Assembly: GCA_031257915.1 (NCBI GenBank)
Contig: JAIRNR010000071.1
Location: 1 to 64,000, forward strand
Direction: 5' to 3'
Length of the DNA: 64,000 nucleotides
Origin: Bacteroidales bacterium
GTDB taxonomy: Bacteria; Bacteroidota; Bacteroidia; Bacteroidales; P3
Each line of letters opens with the position of its first letter. Positions within the stretch are counted from its first letter, which is position 1. Under the pieces are notes generated by a model that worked only from the letters and a program-made list of their open reading frames with translations, was not told the origin of the DNA and searched no databases. Both the position numbers and the translations under genes were made by a program. Positions 35,438 to 44,116 of the stretch are shown here, one piece after another.

Positions 35438-37291
35438 ATGTGTGGAATAGTAGCATATCTCGGTAAAAAAGAAGCATACCCTATTCTGATAAAAGGGTTG
35501 CACAGATTGGAATATCGCGGTTACGACAGTGCGGGAATATGTCTTTCGGATAATAAAAAACTTGTTATTTATAAACAGCGGGGTAAGGTTTCCGATTTGG
35601 AGGAACTTGTTAAGGAGCGCGATTTAAGCGGACATGCAGGTATTGCCCATACGCGCTGGGCTACTCACGGCGTACCGAACCAGTGCAACGCACATCCGCA
35701 TTATTCGGAAAATGAAGATTTGGCAATAATTCATAACGGAATTATTGAAAATTACACACCAATCAAGCAGGAACTGTTGCACGAGGGACGCACTTTTCAC
35801 AGTGACACCGATACCGAAGTTCTTGTTCAATTTATTGATTATATCCGCATAAAAAATAATGTATCACTTTTGGAAGCGGTACATTTGGCATTAAGTCAGG
35901 TTATAGGTGCCTATGCTATCGCAATTATTTCCAAGAACGACCCTAACACAATTATTGCCGCACGTAAGGGAAGTCCGCTCGTAATAGGTATTGGTGAAGA
36001 TGAATTATTTCTTGCATCCGACGCAACCCCTATCGTAGAGCATACACAAAAAGTAATTTATCTTGAAGACGGCGATATTGCGGAAATGCGGATTCTGCCG
36101 GATGGAAAGGCAAAATTAGATATAACCAATCTTGAAAAAGTTCGCAAAACACCGCTTATCCACAAGTTGGAAATGAATTTGAGCATGCTTGAAAAAGGCG
36201 GTTTTCCGCACTTTATGCTCAAAGAAATTTTTGAGCAACCGCGTACTATCCGCGACTGTTTGCGCGGCAGAATAAATGCGGAACAAAATAATGTTGCACT
36301 TTCGGGAATTATAGACCATAAAGATAAATTTTTAAATACACGCAGGATTATAATCACCGCTTGCGGTACCTCATGGCATTCGGCACTTGTCGGAGAATAT
36401 ATTCTTGAGGAGTTGTTGCATATTCCTGTTGAGGTAGAATATTCGTCGGAATTTCGTTACCGCGACACCGTAATTTTTCCTGACGATGTTATTATTGCTA
36501 TTTCGCAAAGCGGCGAAACAGCCGACACTCTTGCCGCAATAGAAAAAGCAAAAGAAAACGGTGCATTTGTTTATGGTATCTGTAACGTTGTCGGCTCATC
36601 TATTCCACGCGCAACGCATAGCGGTACATATACACACGTGGGACCTGAAATAGGCGTCGCATCAACAAAAGCATTTACGGCGCAGGTGTGTGTTCTGTTA
36701 ATGATGGCTCTGTGTCTTGCAAAAGAGAAGAAAACCATATCCGAAAAACGATATGTAGATTTGATTGACGCATTATGCTCACTGCCGGCAAAACTTGAAC
36801 AGACATTAAAATTAGATGAGCAGATATTTGATTTCTCAAAAATATTTACATACTCGCGCAACTTCCTTTATCTCGGACGCGGATACAATTATCCGCTCGC
36901 ATTAGAGGGCGCACTTAAATTAAAAGAAATTTCGTATATACACGCCGAGGGGTATCCTGCCGCCGAAATGAAGCACGGACCGATTGCGCTTATTGACGCA
37001 GAAATGCCTGTGCTTGTCATCGCTACAAATAAAGGCAGTTATGATAAGATTGTAAGCAATATTCAAGAGGTAAGAGCGCGTAAAGGTCGTATAATTTCTA
37101 TCGTTACAGAGGGCGATGAAACAGTGCGTTCGCTGTCCGATTTTTGTATTGCCATACCTGAAACAGAGGAAATGCTTGTACCCATTTTAGCAAGTATTCC
37201 GCTGCAACTCCTCGCTTACCATATTGCCGTTCTTAAAAAATGCAATGTGGACCAGCCTCGAAATCTTGCCAAGAGTGTTACTGTGGAGTGA
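35438..37291 (+). CDS. glmS: Glutamine-fructose-6-phosphate aminotransferase (isomerizing)
   Basis: 617 residues, full length. The N-terminal glutamine amidotransferase has the catalytic Cys2 (MCGIVAYLG) and HTRWATHG. Two SIS domains follow, with ITACGTSWHSALVGEY, SQSGETADTLAAI and the C-terminal end PRNLAKSVTVE. GlmS makes glucosamine-6-phosphate from fructose-6-phosphate and glutamine, feeding peptidoglycan and lipid A. A gagg-type ribosome-binding sequence lies just before the ATG. No glmS ribozyme-like leader is visible. Confidence 0.98.
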   Translation: MCGIVAYLGKKEAYPILIKGLHRLEYRGYDSAGICLSDNKKLVIYKQRGKVSDLEELVKERDLSGHAGIAHTRWATHGVPNQCNAHPHYSENEDLAIIHNGIIENYTPIKQELLHEGRTFHSDTDTEVLVQFIDYIRIKNNVSLLEAVHLALSQVIGAYAIAIISKNDPNTIIAARKGSPLVIGIGEDELFLASDATPIVEHTQKVIYLEDGDIAEMRILPDGKAKLDITNLEKVRKTPLIHKLEMNLSMLEKGGFPHFMLKEIFEQPRTIRDCLRGRINAEQNNVALSGIIDHKDKFLNTRRIIITACGTSWHSALVGEYILEELLHIPVEVEYSSEFRYRDTVIFPDDVIIAISQSGETADTLAAIEKAKENGAFVYGICNVVGSSIPRATHSGTYTHVGPEIGVASTKAFTAQVCVLLMMALCLAKEKKTISEKRYVDLIDALCSLPAKLEQTLKLDEQIFDFSKIFTYSRNFLYLGRGYNYPLALEGALKLKEISYIHAEGYPAAEMKHGPIALIDAEMPVLVIATNKGSYDKIVSNIQEVRARKGRIISIVTEGDETVRSLSDFCIAIPETEEMLVPILASIPLQLLAYHIAVLKKCNVDQPRNLAKSVTVE

Positions 37292-37329
37292 TTTTAGGTG
37301 TAATCCGCAAAACGAACCGTCCTCAATTT

Positions 37330-37562
37330 GCAACTCGTATTTCAATTGATTGTTTCAACATGTTTTCTTTCCATATTTCCATACTTCTAATGCTGTCTTT
37401 CACGGTTGTAAAATATTAGCCATTTGTTAAGGGATGATAACTTCCTCGCTGCCATTGGGCCTTTCACCGTTGTAAAATATTCGCCATTTGTTAAGGTCTT
37501 TCTGTAAAAGTTCTACCGATGTGTGAAATTTTTCTCTGATAAACCGTCTTGAGTTCTCAATG
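37330..37562 (-). pseudogene. Fossil of an IS481-like transposase C-terminus with internal duplication
   Basis: On the minus strand the stretch from 37562 reads ENSRRFIREKFHTSVELLQK, then DLNKWRIFYNGERPNGS, which matches the end of DDE integrase-type transposases (LxKWxxFYNxxRPHxS). It then stops. A 36-bp piece (37461-37496) is repeated at 37397-37432 with two mismatches, repeating the LNKW-IFYN-ER codons. There is no upstream domain and no start. Confidence 0.72.
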
Positions 37563-37640
37563 ATGATTAAAGCATTAGACTTTTAATGTTTTGCTCATAA
37601 AAAAAATATTATATATTGTTCAGTATATCAAAAATTTTAA

Positions 37641-37648
37641 TAAATTTG
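37641..37648 (+). promoter_or_regulatory. -7 promoter element of the IbrAB-like operon
   Basis: TAAATTTG at 37641-37648, with TTG at 37616-37618 about 22 nt upstream. It lies 34 nt before the GTG start of the first gene. Confidence 0.45.
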
Positions 37649-37682
37649 CATACAGAAAAGCTAATCTATAATTTATAGGATT

Positions 37683-38093
37683 GTGGATATTATTCAATTA
37701 GAAGGAGAAGATCAGAGGCTCTACTTTTTAGTAGCACATCTGACAATGCACGAAGAGGTGCTGAAATACAATTTGAATTATCCCTATCAAACATCTTCTG
37801 ATCATTTATGGTTTGTTGCCGTAAATAACAACAACACCCTTGGTTTTATCCCTGTAAAACGGAAAGAGGGAATCGCAAAAATAAATAATTATTATGTTGC
37901 CGGTGATAACAGTAGAGTTTTCTCGGCATTACTTAAAAAAGTTGTCAATACTCTTTCACTTGATTTTGAGTTGGAAGCAGTCGTACAATTACGCCATATA
38001 CCCGATTTTAAGAAAAATGGTTTTTCTACTACACTTTTTTGGAAAAGGTATGCAAAAATGAAAGTATTCAAAAATGAAAAAGAACGTTTATGA
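37683..38093 (+). CDS. Small GNAT-like protein, first gene of the IbrAB-like operon
   Basis: 136 residues from a GTG start; no ATG is available upstream after the promoter. It lacks strong motifs. The pattern of strands and the end GFSTTLFWKRYAKMKVFKNE resemble a reduced GNAT fold, in which a FxKxGF-type loop precedes the last strand. The acetyl-CoA loop is not convincing. It overlaps the next gene by 20 bases, so it is co-translated with the PAPS reductase-like protein and probably works with it. Confidence 0.65.
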   Translation: MDIIQLEGEDQRLYFLVAHLTMHEEVLKYNLNYPYQTSSDHLWFVAVNNNNTLGFIPVKRKEGIAKINNYYVAGDNSRVFSALLKKVVNTLSLDFELEAVVQLRHIPDFKKNGFSTTLFWKRYAKMKVFKNEKERL

Positions 38094-39357
38094 GCGGGCG
38101 AAACAGAGGATAGCGTTACTTTTTGCCGAATTTGATAATATTTATGTATCCTTCTCCGGCGGCAAAGACAGCGGTGTTATGCTTAATCTCTGCATACAAT
38201 ATATTCGGGAGAACAATTTAAAAAGAAAAATTGGTGTTTTCCACATGGATTACGAAATACAGTACAATGAAACTGTTAAATATGTTGACAGAGTACTGAA
38301 AGCGAATCAGGATATAATTGAAGTATACCACGTATGTATTCCATTCAAGGTGACCACCTGTACATCAATGCACCAAACATTCTGGCGTCCATGGGACAGT
38401 GCTTTCAGGGAATTTTGGGTAAGAGAGATGCCTCCGAATTGCTATACAAAAGAAGATTTTCCGTTTTACAACTCGACAATGTGGGATTCCGAATTTTACA
38501 TTCTTTTTTCCCATTGGTATCATATATTAAAAAATGCAAAGAGAACATGCTGTTTAGTTGGGATACGTACCCAGGAAAGCAGCCACCGCTGGCGGACGAT
38601 ACACAGTTATAACAGATACAATATGTATCACAGTCTGAAATGGACAAAGCAAATATCAAAAAATATTTACAATGCATACGTGATACATGACTGGCAAACA
38701 GAGGATGTATGGACGGCTAACGGTCGTTTCGGGTGGGATTACAACCGGTTGTATGATTTGTATTATCAGGCAGGCGTTCATTTGGAAAAACAGCGTGTAG
38801 CCAGCCCTTTTATTTTGGCGGCACAAGCGAGCTTGTCGCTCTACAGGGCTATTGACCCTGATATGTGGGGTAAAATGATTTGCCGTGTCAATGGTGTTAA
38901 TTTCACGGCTCTTTACGGTAATACAAATGCTGTTGCACAAAAAGACATATCTCTTCCGTCGGGACATACGTGGGAAAGTTATATGTATTTCCTTTTATCT
39001 ATTTTGCCTGAGGAAACACGCCTGAATTACCAGCAGAAGTTATCCGTAAGCATCAATTTTTGGCGTAAAAAAGGCGGCTGCCTGTCGGAAGAAACGATAG
39101 AGAAACTGCAAGCAAACGGTATTGAAATTGAAGTATTAAATCATACAAATTACAAAACGAATAAATATCCTGTCAGAATGGAGTATCAGGATGATATTGA
39201 TATTTCCGAATTTAAATATCTCCCTACTTTTAAACGAATGTGTATATGTATTCTCAGGAACGATCATATGTGTAAATACATGGGATTTGCCATGACCAAA
39301 GAGGGAATGGAAAACCGCAAAAAGATTATGGACTTTTATAGAAATATAACTGCATGA
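38074..39357 (+). CDS. IbrA-like phosphoadenosine phosphosulfate reductase family protein (DUF3440)
   Basis: 427 residues. An N-terminal PP-loop ATP pyrophosphatase domain has VSFSGGKDSGV (SGGKDS at 28-33) and CCLVGIRTQESSHRW, as in the PAPS reductase/DndC group. A C-terminal DUF3440-type domain ends in PTFKRMCICILRNDHMCKYMGF. Such proteins activate a substrate with ATP, often for sulfur transfer. IbrA-like proteins occur with ParB-like IbrB, as here, in accessory loci. The gene overlaps the ParB-like gene by 4 bases. Molecular role is unproven. Confidence 0.88.
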   Translation: MKKNVYERAKQRIALLFAEFDNIYVSFSGGKDSGVMLNLCIQYIRENNLKRKIGVFHMDYEIQYNETVKYVDRVLKANQDIIEVYHVCIPFKVTTCTSMHQTFWRPWDSAFREFWVREMPPNCYTKEDFPFYNSTMWDSEFYILFSHWYHILKNAKRTCCLVGIRTQESSHRWRTIHSYNRYNMYHSLKWTKQISKNIYNAYVIHDWQTEDVWTANGRFGWDYNRLYDLYYQAGVHLEKQRVASPFILAAQASLSLYRAIDPDMWGKMICRVNGVNFTALYGNTNAVAQKDISLPSGHTWESYMYFLLSILPEETRLNYQQKLSVSINFWRKKGGCLSEETIEKLQANGIEIEVLNHTNYKTNKYPVRMEYQDDIDISEFKYLPTFKRMCICILRNDHMCKYMGFAMTKEGMENRKKIMDFYRNITA

Positions 39358-39872
39358 ACGACATACAAGAATATACAAGTCCTGTTTATTCGGTGAAGGC
39401 TGTACCAATAGAAAAAATACAGGCGAATGCATATAATCCCAATATTGTTGCTCCTCCTGAGATGGATCTTCTCGAATTGTCAATATGGGAAGACGGCTAT
39501 ACGATGCCGTGCGTTTGCTATTATCTCCCCGAAGAAGATAAATATGAATTAGTAGATGGCTTTCACCGATATATGGTTATGAAGACCTCAAAGCGTATTC
39601 ATAAGCGGGAGAAAGGACTTTTGCCGGTAACCGTTATAAACAAAGATCTGTCAAGCCGTATGGCTTCGACAATCAGGCATAACCGCGCTCGAGGCACTCA
39701 CAACATTGAATTGATGACAAATATTGTAACTGAACTCAAAAAAGCAGGGATGAGTGATTCCTGGATTATGAAAAATATCGGGATGGACAAAGATGAATTA
39801 CTCCGATTTAAACAGATTTCGGGTTTGGCTGCATTGTTTGCCGATAAAGAATTTAGTGTGCCTAAAGATTGA
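39354..39872 (+). CDS. IbrB-like ParB N-terminal domain protein
   Basis: 172 residues. A ParB/Srx-fold domain is seen in VKAVPIEKIQANAYNPN and YELVDGFHRYMVMK (variant of the ParB box II). MASTIRHNRARGTHNIE (box III-like) and a C-terminal helical DNA-binding-like part (MSDSWIMKNIGMDKDELLRF) follow. It is much shorter than chromosomal ParB and has no ParA nearby, so partition is unlikely. It pairs with the PP-loop protein upstream, as in IbrAB. Confidence 0.87.
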   Translation: MNDIQEYTSPVYSVKAVPIEKIQANAYNPNIVAPPEMDLLELSIWEDGYTMPCVCYYLPEEDKYELVDGFHRYMVMKTSKRIHKREKGLLPVTVINKDLSSRMASTIRHNRARGTHNIELMTNIVTELKKAGMSDSWIMKNIGMDKDELLRFKQISGLAALFADKEFSVPKD

Positions 39873-39884
39873 TACGGTACCTTT

Positions 39885-40001
39885 ATTCGCTTCGCTCATG
39901 AAGGTACTCCGTTTCGGCAGAGCAAACAAGTTTGCTCTACGCTTTTCGCTACAGCGAATGGAAAATAAATTTGCTTTGCTCTCAACTTAATCGTACCTTT
40001 G
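39885..40001. repeat. Intergenic repeat carrying the pfp promoter
   Basis: In reverse orientation this stretch shares with 2802-2916 the segments attcgcttcgctcatgaagg, tactccgtttcgg and ttgctctcaacttaatcgta. The two sites are 37 kb apart in unrelated gene contexts. It also contains short hairpin arms (agagcaaacaag/tttgctct). Confidence 0.72.
39970..40001 (+). promoter_or_regulatory. Bacteroidota-type promoter of pfp
   Basis: TTTG (39970-39973), a 20-nt spacer ending ctcaacttaatcg, and TACCTTTG (39994-40001). The pfp ATG is 30 nt downstream. Confidence 0.75.
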
Positions 40002-40031
40002 TAGCCGTTTTTACGTTCAAAAACAATTACT

Positions 40032-41708
40032 ATGATAAAGAAAAGTGCATTGCAAATCGCGAGGGCGGCATATAAACCAAAAATGCCTGCCGTTCTGAGC
40101 GGAAAATTTAAAGTTGAAGAAGGCACAGCAACGCAGTCTGTAGCAAATCAGGACGAGGTTAAAGCATTATTTCCCAATATTTATGGGATGCCTGTTTTGA
40201 AATTCATTGCCGACACGGACAACTCATGCAGTTGCGGCTGTGCTGCAAACATACATCCACCTGTCAATGTTGGCGTAATTCTTTCAGGCGGACAGGCACC
40301 CGGCGGACATAATGTTATTGCGGGTATTTTTGACGGCATTAAGGTATTAAACTCCGAAAGCCGTCTGTTCGGTTTTATTCTTGGTCCAAGCGGTTTAGTA
40401 GAACATAAATATATGGAACTCACTGCCGATATTGTTGATGAATACCGCAACACCGGCGGTTTTGATATTATCGGTTCGGGACGCACAAAACTTGAAAAGA
40501 AAGAACAGTTTGACAAAGGGCTTGAAATATTGCGTGAATTAAAGATTTCCGCACTCGTTATTATCGGCGGCGATGATTCAAATACTAACGCTTGTATCCT
40601 TGCGGAATATTATGCATCTACAGGTGCAGGCGTACAGGTTATCGGTTGCCCGAAAACGATTGACGGCGATTTGAAAAACGAAATGATTGAAGCATCTTTT
40701 GGTTTTGATACCGCTTGTAAAGTATATTCGGAAGTTATCGGCAATATTCAGCGCGACTGCAATTCTTCCCGCAAATACTGGCACTTTATTAAACTTATGG
40801 GGCGCAGCGCGTCTCATATCGCGCTTGAATGTGCGTTGCAAGTGCAGCCGAATATCTGTATTATTTCAGAGGAAGTGGAGGCAAAAGGAATGTCGCTTGA
40901 CGATATTGTAAATGAAATTGCCTCTGTTGTTGCCCGCCGCGCTGCCAACGGAAATGATTTCGGCACTGTGCTTATCCCCGAAGGGCTTGTTGAATTTTGC
41001 CCTGCTATGAAGTGCTTGCTTGCAGAACTCAACGACTTTCTTGCAAACAATGAAGCAGAGTTTAAAATGATTAAACGCCGCGAAAAACGTGCTTACATAA
41101 TATCAAAATTAAGCGCAGAAAACTCAAAGTTATATGAAAGTTTGCCCGAACAGGTTGCGCTGCAATTAACTCTTGACCGCGACCCGCACGGAAACGTACA
41201 GGTATCGCTTATAGAAACCGAAAAACTTCTCGCCGAAATGGTGCAGCGCAAATTGTACGAGTGGGCAAAAACAGGCAAATACGTGGGCAGATTCGCAACG
41301 CAGGTACACTTTTTCGGTTATGAAGGACGCTGTGCCGCACCGTCAAACTACGATGCCGACTACTGCTATTCTTTAGGCTACACTGCTTCCTGTCTTATCA
41401 GCGCAGGCAAAACAGGTTATATGAGCTCCGTACGAAATACCACCGCACCTGCCGACGAATGGATTGCGGGCGGAATACCTATAACAATGATGATGAATAT
41501 GGAAAAACGCCATGGCGAAATGAAGCCTGTTATTCAAAAAGCCCTCGTAAAATTAGATGACGCACCTTTTAAAGTATATGCTGCTGAGCGCGACCGCTGG
41601 GCGACAGAAACAGAGTATATTTATCCCGGTCCAATCCAATACTTTGGTCCTGCTGAAGTTTGCGACCAGCCTACAATTACCTTAAAGTTAGAGCAGGGGA
41701 AAGTTTAA
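40032..41708 (+). CDS. pfp: Pyrophosphate-dependent 6-phosphofructokinase
   Basis: 558 residues, the long (plant beta-like) PPi-PFK class. ILSGGQAPGGHN, then GGDDSNTNA with the aspartate that favours PPi over ATP, CPKTIDGDLKN with the catalytic lysine/aspartate, and LMGRSASHIALECA are visible. It phosphorylates fructose-6-phosphate with PPi reversibly. The C-terminal codons (DQPTITLKLEQGKV) belong to a 74-bp tandem repeat that continues past the stop. It has its own promoter (39970-40001). Confidence 0.97.
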   Translation: MIKKSALQIARAAYKPKMPAVLSGKFKVEEGTATQSVANQDEVKALFPNIYGMPVLKFIADTDNSCSCGCAANIHPPVNVGVILSGGQAPGGHNVIAGIFDGIKVLNSESRLFGFILGPSGLVEHKYMELTADIVDEYRNTGGFDIIGSGRTKLEKKEQFDKGLEILRELKISALVIIGGDDSNTNACILAEYYASTGAGVQVIGCPKTIDGDLKNEMIEASFGFDTACKVYSEVIGNIQRDCNSSRKYWHFIKLMGRSASHIALECALQVQPNICIISEEVEAKGMSLDDIVNEIASVVARRAANGNDFGTVLIPEGLVEFCPAMKCLLAELNDFLANNEAEFKMIKRREKRAYIISKLSAENSKLYESLPEQVALQLTLDRDPHGNVQVSLIETEKLLAEMVQRKLYEWAKTGKYVGRFATQVHFFGYEGRCAAPSNYDADYCYSLGYTASCLISAGKTGYMSSVRNTTAPADEWIAGGIPITMMMNMEKRHGEMKPVIQKALVKLDDAPFKVYAAERDRWATETEYIYPGPIQYFGPAEVCDQPTITLKLEQGKV

Positions 41709-41883
41709 TTGACGATGAATTTCACTGTTCCCGCATGCGACCAGCTCCGTGATTATTTTACTGTTGGAACAGCAGAAAATTTAATTGACGGCAACCGTCA
41801 TCATTCCATGCAATCAGCCTTACGATTATCTTACAATTAGAACAGAGAAAATTCAATCAACAATAAACTTCACTGTTCCCGCA
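41662..41883. repeat. About 74-bp imperfect repeat, three copies, between convergent genes
   Basis: Copies begin with gcgaccagc or gcaatcagc at 41662, 41737 and 41810 (periods 75 and 73). Copies 1 and 3 also share ttcactgttcccgca at their ends. Copy 1 encodes the pfp C-terminus. Copy 3 encodes, on the minus strand, the C-terminus of the T9SS cargo gene. Copy 2 is the most diverged and lies in the gap. Confidence 0.85.
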
Positions 41884-43844
41884 GTGGGGTATGCAGTGGA
41901 ATATGTTTTGAAATAAAGTAAATATAAACCGCTTACCGTATTACGCAATTTTATAGTGTTTTCGCCTCTTGTAAGTGTTCCGCTCTGTTGTATTTTTCCC
42001 TGTAAATCGTAAATATGATACTGCACTTTTTCCTGCGATAAAATATTTAAAATACCATTTGTTACCGGATTGGAAAATATTTTTAATATCTGTTTCGGTG
42101 TTTCATACTGCGGTGTTTTTATTGAAGATTCATTTGAAGATAAAAGGATATTGTCCAAACTAAAACACTGCAAGCCGCCGCGTATATTACCTGCAATAAT
42201 AAATTGCTCACCGTTTTCTTCCATAATTGAAGGAGCAACAAACTTACCTGTGTTTAAATTATATTCGGCAGTGCGTTTAAATATACCGCTCACATCCCGC
42301 TTATATTCATAAATTATTCCCTGTTCGGAACCGCACAGTAAGACAGGTTCATTTTGTTCATCGCGGTAAAATGCCGGCACACCATAACCAAAATTTGAGT
42401 AGTTAAAATCGCGCACATCAACTCCTTTTAACGTATCGGCAAATGTGTTAAAAATGCCGTTTTCATTATAATAACAATACAAATATCCGCTACGTTTTTC
42501 ACCGATTATCATGTCCTGAAAGCCGTTATTATCCAAATCAAAAAGCGTTGGGGCAGCAAAACTGCCCATCTGTATATTTGCAAAAAAAGTATCTGTTATT
42601 GTGCTGTCCTTTACAAGTGCTACCCTGCCGTTTTCCATTCCTACAAATAATTCCCGCGTATCGCTATTATACGCAGGCGACAATGCCTTACTGTTTAACC
42701 GTTCTTTTAAATTCCAAAGATTTTTCGTTACAGATGTTAATTCAGTGCCTTCTGCTTGTACGGAGACATTTTCTATAAGCGCGATACCATTGTCATAACT
42801 GCCCACAAACAAATTCTTACCTGCCGTACACGGATGCGACAATATACCAAAATCAAACATTGTATTTTGCAAAAAATCCGTCTGAACAACTGTGCGTGTA
42901 AATGGGTTTATACGCAACACCGACTGTTCACCCATCGTATTAAACGGATGAGATGTAAAGGGTGATACAATCCAGTACGCGGTATCGTCAAGCATTACAC
43001 TTGATACAACAGGAAATTCAAACGATGTTTTTATACTGTCGTACGAAATAATACGCGATCTGTCTGCCGTACCGCCATTATGCAAACAGTAAAGCCCTGT
43101 ATAGCCGACATCACCTACTATCAAGTCAAACAAGCCCTGCTGTGTACGTACGCCAAACAACGTCGAACCTGTGTGCTTTGATGTTGCCATTGCAGTAGAA
43201 GCCGACATTTCCGCACAATCGTTAAGGGTGATAGCATTGTCTTCTTTGCCCTCTGAAAAACATCCCCAACTCCAGTCGGCAACCTCAAAGCGTGCGCTGT
43301 CAGTATTGCGGTAATAGAGTAAATAATCACCTGTTGACGCTACCCAAAAGTTAAGTACATCAATAAGTCCGTCTCCGTCAATATCGGCAAAAACAGGGAA
43401 ATCAACACTTGTGCAGTAGAGTGGACCCACACTTCCGTACATGAAAGCCATAAGAGTAATCGGTTTGCCGAATTTCAATGTGTCGTTTGATAAATTCAAA
43501 TAGATATTTATACCCGAAACCCCATTAAACGTAGCAATATCTTTAAGTCCGTCACCATTTATATCTACAGTTTGCACGAACGACCTCAACGGCGGAAGTG
43601 CGGAAGCGCAATCGGCACAATAAATATATTCGCCGTATTCGTTGCGTAAAAATACACTCACCGTAACTGCAACTCTGTCGTACGCTATCAAATCGTCCCG
43701 CCCATCCGAATTTACATCAAGCGAGGCAAAGTGTGCCGCATTAAGTCCCCCTGCAAATGCGTTACTGAAAACTGCATTTTGACCCGCAATAACAGACATA
43801 GAGAGGCAAAGCAAAAATGCGAAAAAAAATATTCGTTGCGCCAT
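41853..43844 (-). CDS. FG-GAP repeat protein with T9SS type A sorting domain
   Basis: 663 residues. A signal peptide (FFFAFLLCLSMSVIAGQN) is followed by VCBS/FG-GAP-type repeats with Asp-rich turns (DVNSDGRDDLIAYD, DINGDGLKDIATF, DIDGDGLIDVLNF, DLDNNGFQDMIIG), which bind calcium and form a beta-propeller. The last about 80 residues match the Por secretion sorting domain: KIFSNPVTNGILNI, YDLQGKIQQSGTL, GLYLLYF. The protein should be exported by T9SS and attached or released at the surface. No T9SS machinery gene is in this window. Confidence 0.92.
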   Translation of the reverse strand: MAQRIFFFAFLLCLSMSVIAGQNAVFSNAFAGGLNAAHFASLDVNSDGRDDLIAYDRVAVTVSVFLRNEYGEYIYCADCASALPPLRSFVQTVDINGDGLKDIATFNGVSGINIYLNLSNDTLKFGKPITLMAFMYGSVGPLYCTSVDFPVFADIDGDGLIDVLNFWVASTGDYLLYYRNTDSARFEVADWSWGCFSEGKEDNAITLNDCAEMSASTAMATSKHTGSTLFGVRTQQGLFDLIVGDVGYTGLYCLHNGGTADRSRIISYDSIKTSFEFPVVSSVMLDDTAYWIVSPFTSHPFNTMGEQSVLRINPFTRTVVQTDFLQNTMFDFGILSHPCTAGKNLFVGSYDNGIALIENVSVQAEGTELTSVTKNLWNLKERLNSKALSPAYNSDTRELFVGMENGRVALVKDSTITDTFFANIQMGSFAAPTLFDLDNNGFQDMIIGEKRSGYLYCYYNENGIFNTFADTLKGVDVRDFNYSNFGYGVPAFYRDEQNEPVLLCGSEQGIIYEYKRDVSGIFKRTAEYNLNTGKFVAPSIMEENGEQFIIAGNIRGGLQCFSLDNILLSSNESSIKTPQYETPKQILKIFSNPVTNGILNILSQEKVQYHIYDLQGKIQQSGTLTRGENTIKLRNTVSGLYLLYFKTYSTAYPTAGTVKFIVD

Positions 43845-43872
43845 AGAAAATTTGCACAGTGATTAAAGATAG

Positions 43873-43944
43873 AGCCTCGCAAGAGATTTGAACTCTCGAC
43901 CTGCTCATTACGAGTGAGCTGCTCTACCGCTGAGCTAACGAGGC
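43873..43944 (-). tRNA. tRNA-Thr (anticodon CGT)
   Basis: Cloverleaf on the minus strand. The acceptor is GCCTCGT/GCGAGGC, the D arm GCTC/GAGC, the anticodon stem GCTCA/TGAGC with loop CTCGTAA (anticodon CGT), and the T arm contains TTCAAAT. CCA is not encoded. It lies 25 bases after tRNA-Pro on the same strand. Confidence 0.93.
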
Positions 43945-43969
43945 GTTTATAATTGCAGAACTTAATCTG

Positions 43970-44045
43970 TGGTCGAGATGACTGGATTCGAACCAGCGGC
44001 CTCAACGTCCCGAACGTTGCGCGCTACCAGCTGCGCTACATCTCG
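43970..44045 (-). tRNA. tRNA-Pro (anticodon CGG)
   Basis: Minus strand, 76 nt including an encoded CCA. The acceptor is CGAGATG/CATCTCG, the anticodon stem CAACG/CGTTG with loop TTCGGGA (anticodon CGG), and the T loop TTCGAAT. It is the first tRNA behind the promoter at 44057-44088. Confidence 0.95.
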
Positions 44046-44056
44046 ATAAAGGGCTG

Positions 44057-44108
44057 CAAAGGTACGATTAAGTTAGACAAAATGCAAATTAAGTTAGACA
44101 AAATGCAA
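44057..44108 (-). promoter_or_regulatory. Promoter of the tRNA-Pro/tRNA-Thr pair with 21-bp duplication
   Basis: Minus strand: TTTG (44085-44088), a 20-nt spacer ending CTAACTTAATCG, and TACCTTTG (44057-44064), 11 nt before tRNA-Pro. A 21-bp unit covering the -33 part is duplicated exactly (44067-44087 and 44088-44108), giving a second TTTG upstream. Confidence 0.78.
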
Positions 44109-44116
44109 ATTTGTTT

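Noticed and set aside
39354-39872. Chromosome or plasmid partition protein ParB
   Set aside because: Too short, no ParA or parS-like sites, and operon context is with a PP-loop protein.
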